A stretch of DNA of 64,000 bases from Streptomyces sp. NBC_00568 (GCF_026341855.1 NZ_JAPENW010000001.1:3773001-3837000), one strand, 5' to 3'; shown: positions 17,134 to 25,969, numbered from the stretch's first letter. Notes: a model not told the origin generated them from the sequence alone. Translations and numbers: made by a program.

Positions 17134-17985
17134 TCACAGTTCCTTGGCCATCTTCCGGATGAAGTCGCGTGAGTGCCCGGGGCTCAGCGATGCTTCCTCA
17201 ACTTTACGGAAGAGTGTTCGGAAGTGGGCCAGTTGGGCCTCGGAATCGACGAACGCGGTGCCGTGTGGTGCGTCGCGTACGACGGTGTCCAGGCGGGGCA
17301 CGGGACCTCCGAGGTAGCCCATCGCGCTGCCGCCGCCCGCGAAGCCGTCCATGTCGAAGGGGATGACCCGAACGGTGACGTGCTCCCGTTCGGAGTACTC
17401 CAGGATGCGTTCCAATTGAGCTCGCGCGACCGGACGGTCGCCTACACGGATCCGCAGCGCGGCCTCATGGATCACGGCTTCGTACGTGATCGGTCCGGGT
17501 CGTTCGATGACCACGCGACGTCGCATTCGGTGGCTCACCCGAGGGTCGACCTCGCTCCGAGGCAGCTCCGGTGCCATGTAGGAGAAGAGGGCGCGCGCGT
17601 AGTCCTCCGTCTGGAGAAGTCCCGGAACGTGGATGACGGCCACGTCGTGCCGGAACGCCGCGTGATGGTCGAGCTCGGACAGGTCGAGAAAGGGGGTGGG
17701 GAGCACACCTCGGTACTCCTCCCACCAGCCCCGCGTACGGTCCGCCGCCATCCCGACCAGTGCCTCGATCAATTCCTGGTCCGTGCAGGTGCAGTGAGCC
17801 GCCAACCTGCGCAGGCGTTCTTCGCTGATACCAGAGCTGCCCGCTTCGATCTGGCTCATGTGGGTCGAGCTGGAGCCGAGCAGCCCGGCCACCTCCCGCG
17901 CCGACTTGCCTGCGGCCTCCCGCAGTCTGCGCAGCTCGGTACCCAGACGTACCTGTCGTGCCGTGGGCTGGTTCCGCATCGTCAT
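17134..17985 (-). CDS. XRE-family helix-turn-helix regulator with DUF5753 domain
   Basis: 283 residues. The N-terminal HTH_31-type domain spans about 12-67 (LGTELRRLREAAGKSAREVAGLL, then SSSTHMSQIEAGSSGISEERL). The DUF5753 domain spans about 95-280, with signature VIHVPGLLQTEDYARALF and closing YLGGPVPRLDTVVRDAPHGTAFVD. DUF5753 is thought to sense an unknown ligand. Start ATG 17985 has GAGGAGG eight bases upstream. It forms the classical Streptomyces trio with the downstream DUF397 gene and the divergent ATPase gene at 18231. Regulation of its own divergent promoter is likely by analogy with WhiJ-like proteins. Confidence 0.92.
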   Translation of the reverse strand: MTMRNQPTARQVRLGTELRRLREAAGKSAREVAGLLGSSSTHMSQIEAGSSGISEERLRRLAAHCTCTDQELIEALVGMAADRTRGWWEEYRGVLPTPFLDLSELDHHAAFRHDVAVIHVPGLLQTEDYARALFSYMAPELPRSEVDPRVSHRMRRRVVIERPGPITYEAVIHEAALRIRVGDRPVARAQLERILEYSEREHVTVRVIPFDMDGFAGGGSAMGYLGGPVPRLDTVVRDAPHGTAFVDSEAQLAHFRTLFRKVEEASLSPGHSRDFIRKMAKEL

Positions 17986-18067
17986 CCGGTGCCGCCTCCT
18001 CAACGACCCTGAGAACGGGTGGGGTTGACCTCCCCGTTCGGGTGTCAGATTACGTGAGTGGCTTGCC

Positions 18068-18086
18068 GGGGTAGGAATTTCTACCC
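18068..18086. promoter_or_regulatory. inverted repeat in the XRE/ATPase divergent promoter, candidate operator
   Basis: GGGGTAG (18068-18074), spacer GAATTT, CTACCC (18081-18086), followed by a further CTACC half-site. It is the only obvious dyad in the 245-bp region between the divergent XRE and ATPase genes and lies about 85 bp from the XRE start. Candidate binding site for the XRE protein. Confidence 0.45.
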
Positions 18087-18230
18087 TACCGTCAGTGACG
18101 CGACGCACACGCTGCGGAACCCCGGGACTCCGGAAGCGCACCACTCCGTCCTGCCACGGCGGCGTGACACTGCCACCGCCCGCGCCCACGGCGACCTCTC
18201 GACTCCCCACACCAGAATCGGAGTTCACGC

Positions 18231-18632
18231 ATGTCCGGAACCGAACCCTGGACCTATGTGCTGCACATCCCCCAGGACGACCGTGCGGTGACCGTCTGCC
18301 GTCGTACCGTCCGTCTGATCCTGACCCTGCACGGTCTGATCCGTCTCGTGGACGTGGCCGAGCTGCTGGCGGCGGAGCTGGTCTCCAACGCCGTACGGCA
18401 TACGAAGGGGCCCGCGGCGCTGCGGCTGCACTGGCGGGACGGGGTGCTGCGGATCGGCGCGTGGGACGCGAGCCCGGTGCCGCCGTCGCACGACCTGGTG
18501 GCGGTACCCGACGCGGAGGCGGGCCGGGGTCTCGTCCTCGTCCGGGCCTGCGCGGACGACTGGGGCTGGCATCCGCTGCGGCAGGGCGGCGACATCGGCA
18601 AGTACGTGTGGTGCGACCTCGTTGCCGCCTAG
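18231..18632 (+). CDS. ATP-binding protein, RsbW-like anti-sigma factor / histidine-kinase-type ATPase
   Basis: A 133-residue single GHKL ATPase domain. The N-box is in ELLAAELVSNAVRH (Glu-Leu-Val-x-Asn-Ala), the G1 box is replaced by IGAWDASPVPP with conserved Asp, and a G2-like motif GRGLVLVRACADDWGW follows. Proteins of this type in Streptomyces are orphan RsbW homologues commonly encoded opposite XRE/DUF397 pairs. The stop codon overlaps the convergent DUF2182 stop (shared CTAG at 18629-18632). Kinase activity on an anti-anti-sigma factor is possible but unproven. Confidence 0.85.
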   Translation: MSGTEPWTYVLHIPQDDRAVTVCRRTVRLILTLHGLIRLVDVAELLAAELVSNAVRHTKGPAALRLHWRDGVLRIGAWDASPVPPSHDLVAVPDAEAGRGLVLVRACADDWGWHPLRQGGDIGKYVWCDLVAA

Positions 18633-19456
18633 GGGCGGAGCATCTCCGTCATGGGCGACTGCGACGGGGTCAGGCCCGGCAGCAGCCAGGGCTGGAAGAG
18701 GCTCAGTACCGCGAGTACCAGGAAGGCGGCCCCGACGACCTGCGAGAAGACGGGGCCCAGCCGCCAGAGCTTCTCCACGAAGATCACCACGGCCACCGCG
18801 GCCATCGCCAGGACGTTCATGACGCCCAGCGGGACGAGCACGACCATCAGCCCCCAGCAGCAGCCCACGCAGTACGCCCCGTGGTGCGCCCCGACCCGCA
18901 GATCGCGGGCCCGGGGCCGGAAGCCCGCGTAGCGCACGAGCTGGCCCATCGGGCTCCGGCAGTGCCGCAGGCAGATGTCCTTCCACGGGCCGAACTGGTA
19001 GAGCCCGGCGACCAGGAAGGCCCCGGCGCCGATCCAGCGCCCGGTGCCCGGGTGCTCGTCCACCAGGGCCCCGGTCCCGGCGAGGAGCCCGTAGGCGATC
19101 AGGCCGAAGGCCGTCCAGGCCAGCAGGTATCCGCCGGCGAACTGGGCGGTACGAGCCACCCGCACGACTCCCGTGGGCGACTGGCGCCCGATGGCCCGCG
19201 CCCAGGTGAGGGCCACCGGGGCCACCGACGGGAACATCATGGCGATCATCATGACCAGCCACAGCAGCAGGAACAGCGGGACGCCCATACCCATGGTTCC
19301 CGGCTCGACCCCCATGTCACGGGCCTGGTCGACCACCAGCACCCAGGCGAGGAGGGCGATCGACGCCATCACGGACCAGGCGAACGCAAGCTGCCGGGCC
19401 GACAGCAGATTTGCCGGACGCAGAGGGGGTGACAGGGCCTTCCGGTCGAGGCGCAC
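18629..19456 (-). CDS. DUF2182 integral membrane protein
   Basis: 275 residues with about seven hydrophobic spans. It has the DUF2182 signatures WLVMMIAMMFPSVAPVALTWAR and a His/Cys-rich core: FGPWKDICLRHCRSP, then GAHHGAYCVGCCWGLM. The Cys/His clusters suggest metal binding. It lies divergent from and 197 bp away from a DUF1326 gene; these two families are frequent neighbours. GTG 19456 has GGAGG unusually close (one base), so the true start is uncertain. Function unknown; copper or other metal handling is inference from the Cys/His content. Confidence 0.82.
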   Translation of the reverse strand: MRLDRKALSPPLRPANLLSARQLAFAWSVMASIALLAWVLVVDQARDMGVEPGTMGMGVPLFLLLWLVMMIAMMFPSVAPVALTWARAIGRQSPTGVVRVARTAQFAGGYLLAWTAFGLIAYGLLAGTGALVDEHPGTGRWIGAGAFLVAGLYQFGPWKDICLRHCRSPMGQLVRYAGFRPRARDLRVGAHHGAYCVGCCWGLMVVLVPLGVMNVLAMAAVAVVIFVEKLWRLGPVFSQVVGAAFLVLAVLSLFQPWLLPGLTPSQSPMTEMLRP

Positions 19457-19653
19457 ACCTCCAGCACATCACGGCGGACCCGCGCGTGCGCGCGGGAACG
19501 CGTGTATGCGGAAGACACCTCCTCCGGGTGACCCCTGCGGTGGGACAATCGGAGTGAATGCGCACGACCCGGGCGTGGGCCGGCGATGGCTCCCGGGGGC
19601 TCTGCCGTCCTCCCGAGACCGACGCCCCGGCACGGTCACGAGGAGGCAGGGAG

Positions 19654-20307
19654 ATGTCCGAGACGACGGCGACCGTTCCCCGGTGGCACGCGGCGGGCGA
19701 CTGGTTCGACACCTGCAAGTGCAACGTGCCCTGCCCCTGCTCGTTCGCACAGCTGCCCACCCACGGCGATTGCGACGGCATCCTGGCCTGGCACATCCGC
19801 GAGGGCCGCTACGGCGATGTACGGCTGGACGGCCTGAACGTGCTGATGGTGGCCTCGTTCGTCGGCAACATCTGGGCCGAGCACACGGACACGTACGCCG
19901 CGGTCTTCGTCGACGAGCGCGCCGACGACCCCCAGCGCGAGGCGCTTCAGATGATCTTCGGTGGGCAGGCGGGCAGCTGGCCCGCCGAGATGGTGACCAT
20001 GATGGGCGCCGAGATGCGCGGCATGGAGTTCGCCCCCATCGAGATCGAGGTCGCCGACGACCTCGCGAGCTGGCGGGCCGTGGTACCGGGCCGGGTCGAG
20101 GCGAGCGCGGTCGCGCTCACGGGACCCACGACCCCGGAGGGCGCGCGCGTCCAGTCGACCAACCTGCCGGGTGCGGAGACCGGACCGGGCCAGGTCGCGA
20201 CCTGGGGCCGCTCGACGGTGGACCGCGCCGATGCCCACGGCTTCCTCTGGAGCCGCGAAGGCCGGTCCAGCAAGCACATCACCTTCGACTGGACCGGGCC
20301 CGGCTAG
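19654..20307 (+). CDS. DUF1326 domain-containing protein
   Basis: 217 residues, soluble, with the family's Cys-rich N-terminus DTCKCNVPCPCSFAQLPTHG (C-x-C-x3-C-x-C). The middle contains AGSWPAEMVTMMGAEMRGMEF and the C-terminus GFLWSREGRSSKHITFDWTGP. Start ATG 19654 has AGGAGGCAGG upstream. The partner is the divergent DUF2182 membrane protein. The four Cys are spaced for a metal site. I know of no established activity. Confidence 0.85.
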   Translation: MSETTATVPRWHAAGDWFDTCKCNVPCPCSFAQLPTHGDCDGILAWHIREGRYGDVRLDGLNVLMVASFVGNIWAEHTDTYAAVFVDERADDPQREALQMIFGGQAGSWPAEMVTMMGAEMRGMEFAPIEIEVADDLASWRAVVPGRVEASAVALTGPTTPEGARVQSTNLPGAETGPGQVATWGRSTVDRADAHGFLWSREGRSSKHITFDWTGPG

Positions 20308-20347
20308 CCAGGTCGTCTCTTTCGGATACGCCGCGGGGCGCGGTGCC

Positions 20348-20378
20348 CGGGGGCACCTCCCAGCGGTGGCTGGGGGAG
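20348..20378. repeat. short hairpin repeat of a type dispersed in Streptomyces genomes
   Basis: CTCCCAGC (20357-20364), GGTG loop, GCTGGGGGAG (20369-20378) inside the longer GGGGGCACCTCCCAGCGGT context that I recognise as a recurrent Streptomyces intergenic element. It lies 40-70 bp past the DUF1326 stop, so it may act as a terminator. Confidence 0.55.
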
Positions 20379-20473
20379 CGTCGCGGGTCAGCAAGATCCG
20401 GAAAAGACGGCCCGGCCGCGAAAGCGCCAAGGGCCGGAGTCCTCTCGGTGAACCCCGGCCCCCCGCAAGGGCG

Positions 20474-20782
20474 CTACTCCTCCGGCCCCTCGTCCTCGGA
20501 CGCCGGTACCGGTACCGCCAGTGGGCGCAGCCACAGCCACACCAGGAAGAACAGGCCGAGGGCGAGCATGCCGAGGCCGGTCCAGAGGTTGATGTTGACG
20601 CCGTCCGCCTTGGCGAGGGCGGCGTCGGAGGCCGTGATGCCGGCGATGGTGACGATGACGCCGTAGACCACGAACAGGCCGCCGATGATGCGGCGGATGT
20701 CGAACAGACTGGCGGCGGTCGCGGACTTCTTCTCGAGTTCCGAGACCTCGCGCTGGGCGTCGCTTTCCGAATAGTCGGACAT
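20474..20782 (-). CDS. small two-TM membrane protein, companion of the sodium:solute symporter
   Basis: 102 residues. A charged N-terminal helix (SESDAQREVSELEKKSATAA) precedes two hydrophobic spans (IIGGLFVVYGVIVTIAGITA and GLGMLALGLFFLVWLWL) and an acidic C-terminus EDEGPEE. It starts 40 bp after the symporter stop on the same strand with a plausible RBS. No known domain is recognised. Position suggests a transporter accessory subunit, but that is inference only. Confidence 0.75.
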   Translation of the reverse strand: MSDYSESDAQREVSELEKKSATAASLFDIRRIIGGLFVVYGVIVTIAGITASDAALAKADGVNINLWTGLGMLALGLFFLVWLWLRPLAVPVPASEDEGPEE

Positions 20783-20822
20783 GGTTTCTTGATTCTCCCT
20801 CGTCGGAACGGGTCGGGACTCG

Positions 20823-22523
20823 TCAGAACGAGAACGGGATGTAGCAGGCGGTCGCCAGGATCAGCGCGCCCCAGCCCAGCAGGGCGGGCTTGCGGTACCA
20901 GGCGTCGTCGCCGGGGGCCGGCGGCTCGGCCATGCCGGGGGACACGGTGCCGTAGACCAGGCCCTGCAATTCCGCCGCGGGCTTCGGGGCGGTGAAGAGC
21001 GAGACCCCGACCATCACCACGCCGCCGGCCACGAAGGCGACGATCGCGGAGACGAAGTTGGCGCCCTGGTCGGAGGGGAAGCCGACGATGTCCTGCTTGT
21101 AGAGGACGAAGTAGTTCACCATCGCCGCCGTGGTGCCGGCCAGCAGGCCCCAGAAGCCCGACTTCACCGATGCCCGCTTCCAGAACATGCCGATGATGAA
21201 GACCGCGAACATCGGCACGTTGAAGAAGGAGAAGAGCGTCTGGAGGTAGCTCATGATGTTGGAGAAGGACGAGGCGAGGAAGGCCGTGCCGATCGACGCC
21301 AGGACGCCGATCACCGTGATGAGACGGCCGAAGCGGACGTAGTAGGAGTCCTCGCGGTCCGTCACCACGTACTTCGCCCAGATGTCCGTGGTGAACACCG
21401 TGTTGAAGGACGAGACGTTGGCCGCCATGCCCGCCATGAAGGCGGCCAGCAGACCGGTCACCGCGATGCCGAGGACACCGTTCGGCAGCAACTCCTGCAT
21501 CAGGTAGGGGATCGCGTCGTTGTACTGGAGGTCCGAGCCGCTCGTGCCGATCTTCGGGACCAGGACGGCCGCCACCAGGCCCGGGATCATCACCAGGAAG
21601 ACGATGAAGATCTTCGGGTAGGCCGCGATGAGCGGGGTGCGCTGGGCCGCGGAGAGGTTCTTGGCCGACAGCGCGCGCTGCACCTCGGCGAAGTTCGTCG
21701 TCCAGTAGCCGAAGGACAGCACGAAGCCCAGACCGAGCACGATGGTCAGCCAGTTGGCGCCGAGCGGGTTGTCGCTGCCGATGCCCGTGCCGCCCCAGGC
21801 CGTCGTGAAGTCGGCGCCGTGGGTCTTGTCCAGGGAGTCCGTCAGGCCGTCCCAGCCGCCCACCCGGTTCAGGCCGAGCGCGGCGATCGGGATCAGCGCC
21901 GCGAGGATCACGAAGAACTGGAGCACTTCGTTGTAGATCGCGGAGGAGAGACCGCCGAGGGTGATGTAGGCGAGGACGAAGAAGCCGGCGACCACGATCG
22001 CGACCCACTGCGGCCAGCCGAGCAGGGCCTCGACGACGATCGCGAGCGAGTAGAGGTTGACGCCGGCGATGAGGACGGCGGCGAAGGCGAACAGGATCGA
22101 ACTCAGCAGGTGCGCCCATTTGTCGAAGCGCAGGAGCAGGAACTCCGGCACCGAGCGGACCTTGGAGCCGTAGTAGAACGGCATCATCACCAGGCCCAGG
22201 AAGACCATCGCCGGGATGGCGCCGATCCAGTACCAGTGCACGGTGTAGACGCCGTACTGGGCGCTGTTGGCGGCCATGCCGAGGATCTCGGTGGCGCCCA
22301 GGTTGGCCGAGATGAAGGCCAGGCCGGTGATCCAGGCGGGCAGTGAGCGCCCCGACAGGAAGAAGTCGAGGCTCGTCTTCACCGAGCGGCGGGCCGCGAA
22401 GCCGATGCCCAGGACGACCACGAAGTAGATGCCGAGGATCGTGTAGTCGAGTGCGTTCGTGGGGAGACGCAGCTCGGCGGCGAGCAGGGTGCCCGGTTGT
22501 GGCAGGTGTGTGGGGGACTGCAT
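20823..22523 (-). CDS. sodium:solute symporter (SSS family, SGLT-like), probable sugar importer
   Basis: 566 residues with about 14 membrane spans. SSS/SGLT hallmarks: the first unwound helix in DFFLSGRSLPAWITGLAFISANLGATEILG, followed by NSAQYGVYTVHWYWIGAIPA, closely like bacterial sodium-galactose transporters. The helix GFVLSFGYWTTNFAEVQRALS is the SSS signature region. ATG 22523 lies 175 bp divergent from galT, so uptake of galactose or a related hexose coupled to Na+ is the best prediction. The C-terminus contains a cytoplasmic segment (GMAEPPAPGDDAWYRKP) before a final hydrophobic span. A small membrane protein follows in the same transcript. Confidence 0.88.
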   Translation of the reverse strand: MQSPTHLPQPGTLLAAELRLPTNALDYTILGIYFVVVLGIGFAARRSVKTSLDFFLSGRSLPAWITGLAFISANLGATEILGMAANSAQYGVYTVHWYWIGAIPAMVFLGLVMMPFYYGSKVRSVPEFLLLRFDKWAHLLSSILFAFAAVLIAGVNLYSLAIVVEALLGWPQWVAIVVAGFFVLAYITLGGLSSAIYNEVLQFFVILAALIPIAALGLNRVGGWDGLTDSLDKTHGADFTTAWGGTGIGSDNPLGANWLTIVLGLGFVLSFGYWTTNFAEVQRALSAKNLSAAQRTPLIAAYPKIFIVFLVMIPGLVAAVLVPKIGTSGSDLQYNDAIPYLMQELLPNGVLGIAVTGLLAAFMAGMAANVSSFNTVFTTDIWAKYVVTDREDSYYVRFGRLITVIGVLASIGTAFLASSFSNIMSYLQTLFSFFNVPMFAVFIIGMFWKRASVKSGFWGLLAGTTAAMVNYFVLYKQDIVGFPSDQGANFVSAIVAFVAGGVVMVGVSLFTAPKPAAELQGLVYGTVSPGMAEPPAPGDDAWYRKPALLGWGALILATACYIPFSF

Positions 22524-22698
22524 CAGAACTCGCTTCGTCGCGTGAACGTATCGGACCGGAACCTACGCCTCCGCATCTAAGAAATGAACACTTCTGATGG
22601 TGTCCTTTGTTTGATTGTGATGTTGACTGCGGTGGTGGCTTGTGGTTTGTTGTGTTCGGTTATGTTTGAAGGTTCGGGTGTGGATGGGGAGTCCGACT
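22524..22698. promoter_or_regulatory. divergent promoter region, symporter / galTEK
   Basis: 175 bp, markedly richer in T and G than its surroundings (22575-22680), with repeated TGTG/TTTG words and a TGTGAT hexamer at 22616-22621. The Streptomyces galTEK operon is known from S. lividans to have a galactose-dependent, glucose-sensitive promoter (galP1) with an unusual repeated-hexamer operator. The base bias here fits such an element, but I cannot place -35/-10 boxes confidently. Confidence 0.55.
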
Positions 22699-23784
22699 GT
22701 GAAGAAGACCTCGACCCGGCTGGCCGACGGTCGTGAGCTCATCTACTACGACGCGGGCGACGACACGGTGCGCGACGCGGTGGACCGGCGCCCGCTCGAC
22801 CCGACCGTCACCACTTCGGAGGTGCGTCGCGACCCGCTCCTCGGCGACTCGGTGGCGATCGCCTCGCATCGGCAGGGACGCATCTACCACCCGCCGGCGA
22901 ACGAGTGCCCGCTGTGCCCGTCCTCCGGTGGCCGGTTGAGCGAGATCCCCGACTCCTCGTACGACGTCGTGGTCTTCGAGAACCGCTTCCCTTCGCTGGC
23001 CGGCGACTCCGGCCGCTGTGAGGTCGTCTGCTTCACCTCCGACCACGACGCGTCCTTCGCCGATCTGACGGAGCGACAGGCCGGGCTGGTCCTGGAGGCG
23101 TGGACCGACCGCACCGCCGAACTGTCGCATCTGCCTTCCGTCCAGCAGGTCTTCTGCTTCGAGAACCGTGGCGCCGAGATCGGTGTGACACTCGGTCACC
23201 CGCACGGGCAGATCTACGGCTACCCCTTCACCACCCCCCGTACCGCACTGATGCTGCGCTCGCTCGCCGCGCACAAGGCGACCGGCGGCGCGAACCTGTT
23301 CGACGAGGTCGTCGCGCGCGAACTGGCGGACGGCTCACGGGTCGTCCTGTCGAGTGACCACTGGGTCGCCTTCGTTCCGTACGCCGCCCACTGGCCGTAC
23401 GAGGTCCACCTCTACCCGCGCCGCCGCGTGCCCGACCTGCTGGGGCTCGACGAGGACGCGCGCACAGAGTTCCCCCAGGTCTATCTGGAACTCTTGAGGC
23501 GCTTCGACCGGATCTTCGACGGCCCGGACGGTGGAAAGGAAGGGGCGGGCGAGCCGCCGACGCCGTACATCGCGGCCTGGCACCAGGCACCCTTCGGCCC
23601 GCTGGAGGAGTTCGAAGGCGTCAACCGGGACGACTTCGCGCTCCACCTCGAGCTTTTCACCATTCGCCGCACTTCCGGCAAGCTGAAGTTCCTCGCGGGT
23701 TCCGAGTCCGGCATGAACGTGTTCATCAACGACGTGCCGCCGGAGACCGCGGCTCAGCGACTGCGAGAGGTAGCGAGTTCATGA
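22699..23784 (+). CDS. galT: galactose-1-phosphate uridylyltransferase
   Basis: 361 residues of the Leloir pathway, exchanging UMP between UDP-glucose and galactose-1-phosphate. The catalytic HIT-like triad is in GHPHGQIY (His at about 167 and 169). The N-terminal zinc Cys pair CPLCPSS, the RFPSLAG strand and the conserved FVPYAAHWPYEVHLYP follow the GalT pattern. Start is GTG 22699 (VKKTSTRLADG) preceded by GGGGAG; an in-frame ATG at 22684 would add five residues. It overlaps galE by 4 bp (ATGA), so it is the first gene of a translationally coupled galTEK operon. Confidence 0.95.
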   Translation: MKKTSTRLADGRELIYYDAGDDTVRDAVDRRPLDPTVTTSEVRRDPLLGDSVAIASHRQGRIYHPPANECPLCPSSGGRLSEIPDSSYDVVVFENRFPSLAGDSGRCEVVCFTSDHDASFADLTERQAGLVLEAWTDRTAELSHLPSVQQVFCFENRGAEIGVTLGHPHGQIYGYPFTTPRTALMLRSLAAHKATGGANLFDEVVARELADGSRVVLSSDHWVAFVPYAAHWPYEVHLYPRRRVPDLLGLDEDARTEFPQVYLELLRRFDRIFDGPDGGKEGAGEPPTPYIAAWHQAPFGPLEEFEGVNRDDFALHLELFTIRRTSGKLKFLAGSESGMNVFINDVPPETAAQRLREVASS

Positions 23785-24746
23785 GTGGGAAGTACCTGGT
23801 CACCGGTGGAGCCGGCTATGTGGGCAGTGTGGTCGCGCGCCACCTGCTCGAGGCGGGCCACGAGGTCACCGTCCTCGACAACCTCTCGACCGGGTTCCGC
23901 GAGGGCGTCCCCGCCGGTGCCGCCCTCGTCGAGGGCGACATCCGCGACGCCGCCAAGTGGCTGGACCCCTCGTACGACGCCGTCCTGCACTTCGCCGCGT
24001 TCTCGCAGGTCGGCGAGTCCGTGGTCAAGCCCGAGAAGTACTGGGACAACAACGTCGGCGGCACCATGGCGCTGCTCGCCGCGATGCGCGAGGCCGGCGT
24101 GCGCAAGCTCGTCTTCTCCTCCACGGCCGCGACGTACGGCGAACCCGAGACCACCCCGATCGTGGAGTCCGCGCCGACCAGGCCCACCAACCCCTACGGC
24201 GCCTCCAAGCTCGCCGTCGACCACATGATCACCGGCGAGGCCGCGGCGCACGGACTCGGCGCCGTCTCCCTGCGGTACTTCAACGTGGCGGGCGCGTACG
24301 GCGAAAGCGGCGAGCGCCACGACCCCGAGTCCCACCTCATCCCGCTCGTCCTCCAGGTCGCCCAGGGCCGCCGCGACGCGATCTCCGTCTACGGCGACGA
24401 CTACCCGACCCCGGACGGCACCTGCATCCGTGACTACATCCACGTCGCGGACCTCGCCGAGGCGCACCTGCTGGCGGTCGCCGCCGCGACCCCCGGCGAG
24501 CACCTGATCTGCAACCTCGGCAACGGCAACGGCTTCTCCGTCCGCGAGGTCATCGAGACGGTGCGCCGGGTGACCGGGCACCCGATCCCCGAGGTCGTGG
24601 CACCGCGCCGCGGCGGGGACCCGGCGGTGCTGGTCGCCTCGGCCGACGCCGCCCGGGAACGGCTCGGCTGGAACCCGTCCCGCGCGGATCTCGCGGGGAT
24701 CGTCGCGGACGCGTGGGAGTTCGCACAGAACGTAGCGAAGGGGTAG
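23781..24746 (+). CDS. galE: UDP-glucose 4-epimerase
   Basis: A 321-residue extended SDR. NAD loop VTGGAGYVGSVVARHL (residues 7-22), acidic VTVLDNLSTGFREG, catalytic Ser/Thr in FSSTAATYGEPE, and Tyr139/Lys143 in NPYGASKLAVDH. RYFNVAGAYGESGE and the C-terminal GEHLICNLGNGNGFSV match GalE. It interconverts UDP-galactose and UDP-glucose, regenerating the galT cosubstrate and feeding cell-wall polysaccharides. Its start overlaps the galT stop and galK begins 3 bp after its stop. Confidence 0.96.
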   Translation: MSGKYLVTGGAGYVGSVVARHLLEAGHEVTVLDNLSTGFREGVPAGAALVEGDIRDAAKWLDPSYDAVLHFAAFSQVGESVVKPEKYWDNNVGGTMALLAAMREAGVRKLVFSSTAATYGEPETTPIVESAPTRPTNPYGASKLAVDHMITGEAAAHGLGAVSLRYFNVAGAYGESGERHDPESHLIPLVLQVAQGRRDAISVYGDDYPTPDGTCIRDYIHVADLAEAHLLAVAAATPGEHLICNLGNGNGFSVREVIETVRRVTGHPIPEVVAPRRGGDPAVLVASADAARERLGWNPSRADLAGIVADAWEFAQNVAKG

Positions 24747-24749
24747 CAG

Positions 24750-25901
24750 GTGGAGCAGGTGGGGGTACGTGAGGGCTTCGAGGAGCTGTACGGTGCCGCG
24801 CCCGAGGGCGTCTGGGCGGCGCCGGGCCGGGTCAACCTGATCGGCGAGTACACGGACTTCAACGAGGGGTTCGTGATGCCGCTCGCGCTGCCGCACACGG
24901 CGGTCGCGGCGGTGTCCCGCCGGTCCGACGGGGTGCTGCGGCTGCACTCGGCGGACATCGACGGACCGGTCGTCGAGCTGCGCGTCGACGAGCTGGTGCC
25001 CCGGTCGGACACCGGCTGGGCCGCGTACCCGGCGGGCGTGGTGTGGGCGCTGCGCGAGGCGGGTCACGCCGTCGGCGGCGCGGACATCCATCTGGCCTCC
25101 ACGGTCCCCACCGGCGCAGGGCTGTCCTCCTCGGCGGCCCTGGAGGTCGTCACGGCTCTCGCCCTCGACGACCTGTACGAACTCGGGCTCACCCGCCCCG
25201 AACTGGCACGCCTGGCACAGCGCGCCGAGAACGACTTCGTCGGTGTGCCGTGCGGTGTCATGGACCAGACGGCGTCGGCGTGCTGCACCGAGGGCCACGC
25301 CCTGCACCTCGACTGCCGCGATCTGTCCATCCGCCAGGTCCCGTTCGACCTCGCCTCCCAGGGCCTCGAACTCCTGGTCGTCGACACCCGGGTGAAGCAC
25401 GCGCTCGGGGACGGGGCCTACGCGGAGCGGCGCGCGGGCTGTGAGGAGGGGGCACGGCAGCTGGGTGTGTCCCATCTGCGCGATGTCGCGTACGAGGACC
25501 TCGAAGCGGCCCTCGCCCGGCTCTCCGACGAGCGCGTCCGCCGTTACGTCCGCCATGTCGTCTCCGACGACCACCGGGTGGACCGGGTCATCACCCTGCT
25601 GGACGCGGGCGATGTCCGGGCGATCGGGCCCGTCCTGACGGACGGTCACGCCTCGCTGCGCGACGATCTGCGGATCTCCTGCGACGAGCTGGACCTCGCG
25701 GTCTCCACCGCGAACGCCGCGGGTGCGCTGGGTGCGCGTATGACCGGCGGTGGTTTCGGGGGCTCCGCCGTCGTGCTGGTGGAGTCGGCCGACGTCGACA
25801 CCGTCACCAAGGCGGTCATGGAGGCCTTCGCCGCGGCAGGCTTCACGGCACCCAGGGTGTTCCCGGCGGTTCCTTCGGCCGGGGCCCGGCGTATCGGCTG
25901 A
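24750..25901 (+). CDS. galK: galactokinase
   Basis: A 383-residue GHMP kinase that phosphorylates alpha-D-galactose at C1. The galactokinase signature is GRVNLIGEYTDFNEGFVMP (about 27-45), the ATP loop is PTGAGLSSSAALEV (about 118), and GHMP motif 3 is MTGGGFGGSAVVLVES. The catalytic Asp is in GVMDQTAS. The start is the GTG at 24750, 3 bp after galE. The gene ends the galTEK operon and is followed by a strong hairpin at 25945-25969. Confidence 0.96.
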   Translation: MEQVGVREGFEELYGAAPEGVWAAPGRVNLIGEYTDFNEGFVMPLALPHTAVAAVSRRSDGVLRLHSADIDGPVVELRVDELVPRSDTGWAAYPAGVVWALREAGHAVGGADIHLASTVPTGAGLSSSAALEVVTALALDDLYELGLTRPELARLAQRAENDFVGVPCGVMDQTASACCTEGHALHLDCRDLSIRQVPFDLASQGLELLVVDTRVKHALGDGAYAERRAGCEEGARQLGVSHLRDVAYEDLEAALARLSDERVRRYVRHVVSDDHRVDRVITLLDAGDVRAIGPVLTDGHASLRDDLRISCDELDLAVSTANAAGALGARMTGGGFGGSAVVLVESADVDTVTKAVMEAFAAAGFTAPRVFPAVPSAGARRIG

Positions 25902-25944
25902 CCCTCCGGGTTCTCTTCGCCTCCTCCGCCCCTTCCCGTCCCGT

Positions 25945-25969
25945 GTTCAGGGGGCTCCGCCCCCTGAAC
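25945..25969. terminator. terminator of galTEK within a dispersed repeat
   Basis: Perfect 11-bp arms GTTCAGGGGGC (25945-25955) and GCCCCCTGAAC (25959-25969) with a TCC loop. It is convergent with the GNAT gene and probably serves both. Confidence 0.8.
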
